Shown piece after piece: positions 58,068 through 64,000 of a DNA stretch of 64,000 bases. Numbering within the stretch: position 1 is the stretch's first letter; each line of letters opens with the position of its first letter. The notes under the pieces were generated by a model. The model was not told the origin of the DNA and did not search any database. It saw only the letters and a list, made by a program, of their open reading frames with translations. Source of the DNA: Flavobacterium ginsengisoli (GTDB lineage: Bacteria > Bacteroidota > Bacteroidia > Flavobacteriales > Flavobacteriaceae); assembly GCF_029625315.1 (NCBI RefSeq), contig NZ_CP121110.1, forward strand, positions 2,099,501 to 2,163,500, in the 5' to 3' direction. The translations under genes and the position numbers were made by a program.

Positions 58068-58775
58068 ATGAAAAAAATTACAATCTTTTTATTAGCTATC
58101 GTTCTTTTTTCAAGTTGTAAATCAGATAAAAAAGAGGAAATTACAACTTCTGCGCCAACTGAGAAATCAACAGAAGAATCTTTTGTTTTAACTGTTGAAA
58201 AAATCGATTCAACTCAATTTCCTAAATCAATAAAATATGAAGGTCATATTAAAAATGCGGTTCGTTGGAAAGATAAATCAGGAGATAATATTGTAATTAC
58301 TACTGAAACAGGTTACCACATCAATAAAAAGTTTGTACACGAAACAGATGGTTCTGATGCCGAATTATTTGCCTACCATTATATCATTTCAGGAAATCAA
58401 GCTAAGCAAACTTGGCGAGTTTACGATTTCATTTCAGATTGTCCTGTCGATCTTGTTGCTTCGTTTGTTAAAGACACATTTCAAGTTACAGATTTAAACA
58501 ACAACGGAATTGTTGAAGTCTGGCTTATGTATAAAACCGTTTGCCACGGAGATGTTAGTCCGTCTGAGATGAAAATTATTATGTACGAAGGAAACACAAA
58601 ATATGCAATGCGCGGCGAGAATAAGGTTCAAATAGGAGTTGCAGATAATGGCGAAAAGCAATTTGAAGGTGGCGAATTCAAGTTTGATGAAAACTTTAAA
58701 AAAGGTCAAAAAGTCTTTAAGGAGTTTGCTCAGAAATTATGGAATGATAACTTAATCGAAACATGGGAAGATTAA
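58068..58775 (+). CDS. Lipoprotein of unknown function
   Basis: 235 residues from ATG 58068 (58059 is an alternative adding three residues). It has a lipobox (VLFSSC) then a Lys/Glu linker. The mature domain has ENYQWITDFDFDVDC-like layouts seen in M949-type proteins; here the readable segments are EGHIKNAVRWKDKSGDNIVI, WRVYDFISDCPVDLVASFV and FQVTDLNNNGIVEVWLMYK. The second of these is a common Bacteroidota pattern near a calcium-type D-x-N-x-N-G loop. Role unknown. Confidence 0.68.
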   Translation: MKKITIFLLAIVLFSSCKSDKKEEITTSAPTEKSTEESFVLTVEKIDSTQFPKSIKYEGHIKNAVRWKDKSGDNIVITTETGYHINKKFVHETDGSDAELFAYHYIISGNQAKQTWRVYDFISDCPVDLVASFVKDTFQVTDLNNNGIVEVWLMYKTVCHGDVSPSEMKIIMYEGNTKYAMRGENKVQIGVADNGEKQFEGGEFKFDENFKKGQKVFKEFAQKLWNDNLIETWED

Positions 58776-58855
58776 AATAATTAAACTTAACGTTAGTTTT
58801 TTATTCTTGAAATAGAAAATACTTAAATTTATTCATCAATTCTAAAAAACTAAAA

Positions 58856-59221
58856 ATGAGTAAATTATTTTTTTGCATCGCATTTTTACTTGCATTATCT
58901 ACATCTGCCCAAACTTCTAAAGAACTTATTGGAAAATGGCAATTGGTAAAATGGACTAAAAACGGAAAAGAAAAAAATATTCAAGAGCGTTTTAAAACAG
59001 ATCAGATTTTTCAGGTTTTTAAAGAAAATGGCGATTTCGAAAGCGTTATTGGAGAAGAATCACACAAAGCCAAATGGAAATTATCTGATGACAATTCGCA
59101 CTTGACTATTATTTCTGTTATCCTGCCGGTTGAGTTTACTATAAACTCTTTTGACAGTCAAAAACGTGTTATAACCAATACGCAAGTTGGTACTTTTGAG
59201 TATAAAAAGGTAAGCGAATAA
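58856..59221 (+). CDS. Secreted lipocalin-like protein
   Basis: 121 residues with a signal peptide (1-18, ending STSAQ) and the lipocalin-like start ELIGKWQLVKWTKNGKE. Alternating strands follow (FKENGDFESVIGEESHKAKW, SVILPVEFTINSFDSQKR). It is similar in layout to the 39.7 kb protein. The ligand is unknown. Confidence 0.72.
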   Translation: MSKLFFCIAFLLALSTSAQTSKELIGKWQLVKWTKNGKEKNIQERFKTDQIFQVFKENGDFESVIGEESHKAKWKLSDDNSHLTIISVILPVEFTINSFDSQKRVITNTQVGTFEYKKVSE

Positions 59222-59380
59222 ATTAGCATTTATTTTCTTATTCCTTATAAAGATCAAAACATCTAATCTAATCCCGATGGAAGAGATAGCATGCATCGGG
59301 ACAGATGTTTATTTTGAAAACAGCATTTCTGCTCCTTAAATAAATTAGAAAAAGGCATAGTTGTTGAAAGTTAAATAAAA

Positions 59381-59388
59381 TATATTTG
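59381..59388 (+). promoter_or_regulatory. -7 box of the large lipoprotein gene
   Basis: TATATTTG, 19 bases before the ATG, with a TTGTTG at the -33 position (59361-59366). Confidence 0.65.
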
Positions 59389-59407
59389 CAACTTCAAAAA
59401 ACACACT

Positions 59408-60595
59408 ATGCAAAAAATTACTTTTCTAGTTTCTATATTGTTTTTAGCCCTTTCTTCTTGTGGGGTAAAAACAACACAATCAATGCTTAGCGATGGAAAT
59501 TACGACGGCGCAATTGATCGCGCTGTTGAGGCGCTTCGCACCAAAAAAGATTCTAAAGGAAAACAAGATTATGTTTATTTGCTTGAGGAAGCTTTTGCAA
59601 AAGCCAAAGATCGCGATTTGCGTAATTTGGAAATGCTTAATAAAGAAAATAATCCTGCAAATGCCGAGCGTATCTACAACACTTATATACAGCTCAATAA
59701 TCGTCAGGAAAAAATCAGGCCGATTTTGCCTTTGCCTTTATTGAAATTGGGACGAAATGCAAATTTTCCGTTTGATAATTATTCGAATGAGATTGTAAAC
59801 AGTAAAAATGCACTTTCTAAATATTTATATGAAAACGCTTCTACGCTTTTGAAATCGAATAATAAATTAGATTTTAGAAAAGCATACGACGATTTTGCTT
59901 ATTTGGAAAGCATTAATCCTGGTTATAAAAACACTAAAAAACTGATGGATGACGCTCAGTTTAAAGGAACTGATTTTGTGGATGTTTACGCTAAAAACGA
60001 AACCAATATGGTAATCCCGAAAATGCTTCAAGACGATTTGTTAGATTTTAAAACTTACGGATTGAATGATAAATGGACGGTTTATCATAGCGCAAGACAA
60101 AAAAATGTGTCGTACGATTATAGCTTGATTCTTAGTTTCAGACAGATTGCAATTTCTCCAGAACAAATCAAAGAGAAAGAGTTTGTGAAAGAAAGACAAG
60201 TTAAAGATGGCGTAAAAACACTTTTAGACAGCCGCGGAAGACCAGTAAAAGATAGTTTAGGTAAAGAAATTAAAGTGGATAATTATAAAACACTTCGCGC
60301 AACAGTTTACGAATTCAGACAGTTTAAATCTTGTCTGGTAACGGCAAAAGTAGATTATGTAGACTTAAAAAGCAATCAGCTGGTTCAGACTTTCCCGATA
60401 AGCGGCGAATATGTTTTCGAAAATATTTACTCTACTTATAAAGGAAATAGAGGTGCTTGTGAAGATAATTATCTGTCGTATTTTGACAAACGTGCCGTTC
60501 CGTTTCCGAATAACGAACAAATGGTTTATGATACAGGTGAAGACCTGAAAGCCAAGCTAAAAGACATCATTGTAAAGAATAAAATTAGACGATAA
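59408..60595 (+). CDS. Lipoprotein with helical repeats
   Basis: 395 residues with a lipobox (LALSSC, Cys18). Residues 25-170 are helical with TPR-like spacing (SDGNYDGAIDRAVEALRTKK, YVYLLEEAFAKAKDRDL, RKAYDDFAYLESINPGY). The rest is beta-rich, with several Lys-rich loops and late cysteines (FKSCLV, NRGACEDNYLSYFDKR). The layout suggests an envelope-bound protein. The family is not recognised. It has a strong promoter and a terminator after it. Confidence 0.75.
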   Translation: MQKITFLVSILFLALSSCGVKTTQSMLSDGNYDGAIDRAVEALRTKKDSKGKQDYVYLLEEAFAKAKDRDLRNLEMLNKENNPANAERIYNTYIQLNNRQEKIRPILPLPLLKLGRNANFPFDNYSNEIVNSKNALSKYLYENASTLLKSNNKLDFRKAYDDFAYLESINPGYKNTKKLMDDAQFKGTDFVDVYAKNETNMVIPKMLQDDLLDFKTYGLNDKWTVYHSARQKNVSYDYSLILSFRQIAISPEQIKEKEFVKERQVKDGVKTLLDSRGRPVKDSLGKEIKVDNYKTLRATVYEFRQFKSCLVTAKVDYVDLKSNQLVQTFPISGEYVFENIYSTYKGNRGACEDNYLSYFDKRAVPFPNNEQMVYDTGEDLKAKLKDIIVKNKIRR

Positions 60596-60613
60596 TTATA
60601 TAACACGAGTATA

Positions 60614-60650
60614 AAGAAAAAGACGCATTTTTGATGCGTCTTTTTTTGTT
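60614..60650 (+). terminator. Terminator of the large lipoprotein gene
   Basis: AAAGACGCAT and ATGCGTCTTT form a 10-bp stem with TTTG as the loop, followed by seven Ts. Confidence 0.88.
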
Positions 60651-60693
60651 TAGGTTCTTTCATTGAAAAAAAAAATCATATTTTTTAATTGTG

Positions 60694-60735
60694 CAACCAA
60701 AAAGTTGCATATATTTGCAACTGATTAGTTGCGAA
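60694..60735 (+). promoter_or_regulatory. Promoter and operator of the ArsR gene
   Basis: A TATATTTG -7 box (60710-60717) is embedded in GTTGCATATATTTGCAAC (60704-60721), a palindrome with 6-base arms. Further TGCAACC and GTTGC half-sites lie on both sides (60693-60699, 60728-60732). Four GTTGC-type half-sites overlapping the promoter make this a probable operator for the ArsR-type regulator encoded just downstream. Confidence 0.7.
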
Positions 60736-60750
60736 TTTATATTCAGAAAA

Positions 60751-61077
60751 ATGAAAAGAGATATTTTTCAAGCTATTGCCGATCCAACAAGAAGAGCAAT
60801 ATTAGTTTTGATTTCTTCTACTGCATTAACACCAAATGCTATTGCAGAGCAGTTTCAAACTACAAGACAGGCGGTTTCTAAACACATTAAAATACTAAAT
60901 GAATGTGATTTATTGGAAGAAAAAAAATTGGGTAGAGAAATTTATTATCAGCTCAAAATTGAAAAAATGAAAGAAGTTGATGAATGGCTAGAGCAGTTTA
61001 AAGCAATTTGGGAACAGCGTTTTAGCCAATTGGATCAAGTATTACTAAACTTAAAAGCTAAAGAAAATGAAAACTGA
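60751..61077 (+). CDS. ArsR-family transcriptional regulator
   Basis: 108 residues starting [18 protein letters not shown], with a winged-helix HTH ([34 protein letters not shown]) and a wing ([13 protein letters not shown]). No metal-binding cysteines are visible, so it probably senses something other than metal or belongs to the ArsR-SRPBCC pairing type. An in-frame upstream TTG would include the promoter and is rejected as start. The next gene starts 11 bases before its stop, so the two are translationally coupled. Confidence 0.92.
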   Translation: MKRDIFQAIADPTRRAILVLISSTALTPNAIAEQFQTTRQAVSKHIKILNECDLLEEKKLGREIYYQLKIEKMKEVDEWLEQFKAIWEQRFSQLDQVLLNLKAKENEN

Positions 61078-61564
61078 TTTATTAATGAATTTTTCTGTAG
61101 ACAAGGAAAATAAAACTGTAAATGTAAAACGTGAATTTAATGCTTCATTGCCGCAAGTATGGTCGGCTTGGACAGAACCTGAAATTTTAGATTTATGGTG
61201 GGCGCCGGCTCCTTTTGTATCTAAAACCAAAACAATGGAGTTTAAAGAAGGCGGAAAAAGATTATATGCCATGGTTGGTCCAGACGGTACAGAACGTTGG
61301 AGTTATTTTGAGTATTCTTCTATTTCTCCGAAAACTAACTTTAAACATTCTGCTACTTTTTCTGATGCAGAAGGAAATCCGAATTCAGAATTTGCTAGTT
61401 CGTATTGGGATATCACTTTTTCTGAACAAAACGGTTCTACAATTGTTGACATCGCCATTAGACGTGACAGTTTTGAAGAATTGCAAAAAATAATTGAAAT
61501 GGGCTTTAGAGAAGGTTTTACTTCGGCAATGCAAGGTTTGGACAAAATCTTAGCAGAAAAATAA
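61067..61564 (+). CDS. SRPBCC (AHSA1-like) domain protein, copy 1
   Basis: 165 residues, one SRPBCC/START-type lipid- or ligand-binding fold. The entry helix and strands are [22 protein letters not shown] and [20 protein letters not shown], with a C-terminal helix [19 protein letters not shown]. ArsR-SRPBCC pairs are common in Bacteroidota, with the regulator controlling the ligand-binding protein. It overlaps the ArsR gene and is followed by a paralogue 41 bases later. The ligand is unknown. Confidence 0.9.
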   Translation: MKTDLLMNFSVDKENKTVNVKREFNASLPQVWSAWTEPEILDLWWAPAPFVSKTKTMEFKEGGKRLYAMVGPDGTERWSYFEYSSISPKTNFKHSATFSDAEGNPNSEFASSYWDITFSEQNGSTIVDIAIRRDSFEELQKIIEMGFREGFTSAMQGLDKILAEK

Positions 61565-61605
61565 ACCAATCTAATTAACGATTTACAACTTAAAATCTAA
61601 AGAAA

Positions 61606-62109
61606 ATGAAATCAAATCTTTTAATGAATTTTACTGTAGACAAAGAAAATAAAACTGTAAATGTAAAACGTGAATTTAATGCTTCATTGCCGCAAGTATG
61701 GTCGGCTTGGACAGAACCTCAAATTCTAGATTTGTGGTGGGCGCCAGCTCCGTGGAAATCACGAACAAAAAGCATGAATTTTGAAGAAGGCGGACGACGA
61801 TTGTATGCAATGGTTGGCCCTGAAGGTGAAGAACATTGGGCTATTGCCGATTATACTTCAATAAATCCGAAGACAAACGTAAAATGGCTAGATGCTTTTT
61901 GCGATAGCGAAGGCAACTTAAACGAAGAATTTCCGCGTTCTGACTGGGACGTTACTTTCTCTGAAAAAGATGGTTCTACTTTTGTTGATGTCGTAATCAA
62001 GCACGAAAAATTATCCGATCTAGAAATGATTATTCAAATGGGATTCAAAGAAGGTTTTACCATTGCTATGGAAGGTTTGGATGCTATTTTTGCAGAAAAA
62101 GCAAAATAA
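61606..62109 (+). CDS. SRPBCC (AHSA1-like) domain protein, copy 2
   Basis: 167 residues, a tandem paralogue of the previous protein. About 75 bases (around 61639-61713) are identical between the copies at the nucleotide level, including silent sites, whereas the remainder differs much more. This patchwork suggests recent gene conversion. The C-terminal helix is FKEGFTIAMEGLDAIFAEK. Likely cotranscribed under the ArsR operator. Confidence 0.9.
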   Translation: MKSNLLMNFTVDKENKTVNVKREFNASLPQVWSAWTEPQILDLWWAPAPWKSRTKSMNFEEGGRRLYAMVGPEGEEHWAIADYTSINPKTNVKWLDAFCDSEGNLNEEFPRSDWDVTFSEKDGSTFVDVVIKHEKLSDLEMIIQMGFKEGFTIAMEGLDAIFAEKAK

Positions 62110-62205
62110 TTCTCCAATTACATATAAAAGGCCAAAACAAAAGAAGAATTTACTGATATTAAAATTGTATTTTCGTTTTACATAAACATTTTTACTTTAC
62201 TATCA

Positions 62206-63075
62206 ATGAACAAATTTTTTGCCTTGGCCTTTTTACTTTTTTCTTCGACTTTAGCATTCAGCCAAAAGAATAAAACAAAAACCATAGAAACTTCAAAGCC
62301 TTTTGTACTTGGCGTAATTGACGAAATTCAATCAAAAGAATTAAACGAAAAAAGAATTCTCAATATTTATCTTCCCGAAGGCTATAATCCTGTTGAAGCA
62401 ACAAAATACCCTGTAATTTATTTATTGGACGGTTCTGCCGATGAAGATTTTATTCATATTTCTGGATTAGTTCAGTTTAATAGTTTTGAATGGATTAATC
62501 AGGTTCCAAAATCAATTGTTGTAGGAATTGCAACTGTTGACAGAAGACGCGATTTTACTTTTCCTACTACTGTTGAAAATGATAAAACCCGTTTTCCTAC
62601 AACAGGACATTCTGATCAGTTTATTGCTTTTATCGAAAAAGAATTACAGCCTTTTATTGAAAAAAAATACAAAACAAATGATTCTAAAACCATTATTGGC
62701 CAATCTCTTGGCGGGTTGTTAGGAACTGAAATCCTGCTTAAAAAACCAACTCTTTTTAATAAATACGTTATTATAAGTCCGAGCTTATGGTGGAATAATG
62801 GTTCTTTGTTAGATTTGGATTCTGAAATGCTGAAAGAAAATTTTAAACAGCCAACCGAAATTTATGTTGCTGTTGGAAAAGAAGGATTGGCTCCAACAGC
62901 AATTCCGCATGTTATGGAAGTTGATGCTAATTTACTGGCAGAAAAACTAAAAGGATCTAAAAGCAAAAATGTAAAAACTTACTTCGATTATTTCCCAGAA
63001 GAAAATCATGGTTCAATTCTGCATACAGCAGTTTTTAATTCTTTCAAATTCTTTTATCCTAAAAACAAGGAATAA
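62206..63075 (+). CDS. Secreted esterase (IroE/Fes-like alpha/beta hydrolase), second copy
   Basis: 289 residues with a signal peptide (1-19, ending LAFSQ). Domain features are NIYLPEGYNPVEATKYPVIY, LLDGSADEDFIH, the nucleophile elbow IGQSLGGLLG, SPSLWWNNGSLL and the late catalytic histidine in PEENHGSILH. It is a paralogue of the 36.1 kb gene. Predicted to act on ester substrates in the periplasm. A palindrome follows at 63084. Confidence 0.87.
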   Translation: MNKFFALAFLLFSSTLAFSQKNKTKTIETSKPFVLGVIDEIQSKELNEKRILNIYLPEGYNPVEATKYPVIYLLDGSADEDFIHISGLVQFNSFEWINQVPKSIVVGIATVDRRRDFTFPTTVENDKTRFPTTGHSDQFIAFIEKELQPFIEKKYKTNDSKTIIGQSLGGLLGTEILLKKPTLFNKYVIISPSLWWNNGSLLDLDSEMLKENFKQPTEIYVAVGKEGLAPTAIPHVMEVDANLLAEKLKGSKSKNVKTYFDYFPEENHGSILHTAVFNSFKFFYPKNKE

Positions 63076-63083
63076 TATTTTTT

Positions 63084-63125
63084 TGTAAAATGTGAAATGT
63101 AAAACTTGTCATTTCACATTTTACA
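63084..63125. terminator. Large hairpin between the esterase gene and the comM remnant
   Basis: TGTAAAATGTGAAATG and CATTTCACATTTTACA are perfect 16-base arms around a 10-base loop. It lies between convergent transcripts and may serve both. A similar sequence occurs once more, as a partial motif, at 8.97 kb. Confidence 0.75.
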
Positions 63126-63135
63126 TACAACAATT

Positions 63136-63246
63136 CTATCCAAGCCATCCTTCTCTATCCAAACTTCTATATTGAATAGCTTCGGCAATATGAGACGAAA
63201 CAATATTTTCGGAATAATCTAAATCGGCGATTGTTCTTGAAACTTT
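63136..63246 (-). pseudogene. comM: 3' remnant of comM/yifB (Mg-chelatase-like) gene
   Basis: A minus-strand frame ends [20 protein letters not shown] then [16 protein letters not shown], the characteristic C terminus of the ComM/YifB AAA+ protein (normally about 510 residues). The homology stops abruptly at lysine 1 of this stretch (about 63246), and everything upstream on the minus strand is unrelated AT-rich DNA leading into a recombinase gene. This is therefore the edge of an insertion in comM, with the rest of the gene probably beyond the right end of the element, outside the window. Confidence 0.85.
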
Positions 63247-63310
63247 AATTATCATTAATAATATATAGTTCATTTGATTTTTTATATTTTTACACAAAAA
63301 AAATATCATA
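63247..63310. other. Left junction of an integrative element (putative att side)
   Basis: An AT-rich 64-base spacer links the truncated comM end to the recombinase ATG. The crossover must be within or near GAAACTTT (63238-63246). The matching right junction, which would define the core, is not in the window. Confidence 0.6.
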
Positions 63311-64000
63311 ATGGAAGCAGTCGCATATCTCAGAGTAAGTACACAAGAGCAATCATTAGAAAGACAATATGAAGACATTAAAGAATTTGCTTCTAAAAAG
63401 AATTTAGCGTTAGTAAAAATATTTGAGGATAAAATCAGTGCCACCAAAACAAAAACTGATGAAAGAGTAGGTTTTAATGAGATGAAAAAATATCTCCAAA
63501 TGAATGAAGGCGTTCAAAATATTTTAGTATTGGAAATTTCTAGGCTTGGGAGAAAAAACAATGATATTCAAAATGTTGTAGAGGAATACATACAAAAAGG
63601 AATTAATATTCACATTAAAGATCTAAATATATCAACTCTTGACGATAATGGTAAAAGATCTTTCGCATCTGAAATGATGATTTCTTTACTGGGAGTAATG
63701 TCTTCAAATGAAACAAGAATATTAGGATCGAGAATAAGTTCAGGAAAAATGTCACGAGCTAGAAAAAACTTAGCCTTTGGTGGAAAAATTATTGGCTATA
63801 AGAAGGGTGAAGATGGAACTCCTATGATTAACGAAGCAGAAGCGCCAATGATTGAAAAGATATTTGAACTTGCTTCAAAAGACCTTGGAATGCGTAATAT
63901 TTCTGCATTAATTGAATCAGAATTTGGTTGGAAAATCGCTATTGGCACTTTAAGTGGCATAATAAGAAACAGCTTTCACAAGGGAGAAAGAAAATATATT
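63311..64000 (+). CDS. Large serine recombinase (partial, runs off the window)
   Basis: 230 residues are visible and the gene continues. The resolvase-type catalytic domain starts [19 protein letters not shown] with nucleophile serine S10. The catalytic arginine region is [10 protein letters not shown]. The long helix ends MVSSNETR-like ([13 protein letters not shown]), followed by the recombinase domain ([32 protein letters not shown]). Large serine recombinases integrate and excise phages and conjugative elements at att sites. Placement next to the truncated comM end supports site-specific integration there. Confidence 0.92.
   Translation, partial: MEAVAYLRVSTQEQSLERQYEDIKEFASKKNLALVKIFEDKISATKTKTDERVGFNEMKKYLQMNEGVQNILVLEISRLGRKNNDIQNVVEEYIQKGINIHIKDLNISTLDDNGKRSFASEMMISLLGVMSSNETRILGSRISSGKMSRARKNLAFGGKIIGYKKGEDGTPMINEAEAPMIEKIFELASKDLGMRNISALIESEFGWKIAIGTLSGIIRNSFHKGERKYI

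Noticed and set aside
63136..63447. 103-residue minus-strand ORF as a gene
   Set aside because: Only its last 36 residues match ComM; the rest is antisense to the recombinase gene and results from the insertion junction.

Overview
The window is a chromosomal segment of a Bacteroidota bacterium, very probably Flavobacterium or a close relative. The DNA is AT-rich. Most genes are preceded by the Bacteroidota sigma-factor -7 box (TAnnTTTG) instead of a Shine-Dalgarno sequence. Gene content is typical of the group: leucine dehydrogenase, long NusB, DUF3276/PUR, a TonB receptor paired with a DUF4249 lipoprotein, monomeric NADP isocitrate dehydrogenase, a cyclophilin-FKBP fusion, and many small lipoproteins and alpha/beta hydrolases.

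Layout. 0-3.5 kb: end of an unidentified Gly/Tyr-rich protein, a formylglycine-generating-enzyme homologue, peptidase T and a DUF1801 protein. 3.5-9 kb: yajC, nusB and leucine dehydrogenase on the minus strand, then an ABC exporter and a PUR-family protein. 9-19.3 kb: hydrolases, a redox protein, a Rnk-like factor, then a long minus-strand run (cytochrome c, PPIase fusion, MFS, cupin, archaemetzincin, sugar isomerase, flavin reductase). 19.5-25.6 kb: trmD, rplS, icd, an AraC regulator divergent from a glycosyltransferase. 25.7-36 kb: TonB receptor/DUF4249, small stress or detoxification-type proteins, thiN, rlmF, uvrB. 36-42.9 kb: esterase, dipeptide epimerase with a PLP enzyme, and a LytS/LytTR two-component pair. 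43-52.5 kb: core nitrogen and carbon metabolism (sucC, gltB, gltD, lysA). 52.6-60.6 kb: accessory tract with a GIY-YIG gene framed by inverted repeats, an XRE regulator and many small membrane proteins or lipoproteins. 60.7-63.1 kb: ArsR regulator with two SRPBCC proteins and an esterase. 63.1-64 kb: a 3' remnant of comM/yifB cut by an integrative element whose large serine recombinase runs off the window.

The strongest unexpected signal is that 11 genes, including icd, gltB, sucC, lysA and uvrB, carry frameshifting insertions (14 inserted bases at 13 sites), and every one falls inside what would otherwise be a GCWGC (GCAGC/GCTGC) site. Removing the extra base restores both the reading frame and the motif each time. 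Two further frameshifts look like one-base losses in homopolymers. The most economical reading is a long-read assembly in which a modified GCWGC motif is mis-called, so the genes are probably intact and the organism probably has a GCWGC-specific DNA methyltransferase. The other distinctive feature is the wealth of intergenic palindromic repeats, some nested within others. One family has the same ends as the repeats around the GIY-YIG nuclease gene, suggesting a REP/RAYT-like partnership that uses a GIY-YIG protein.
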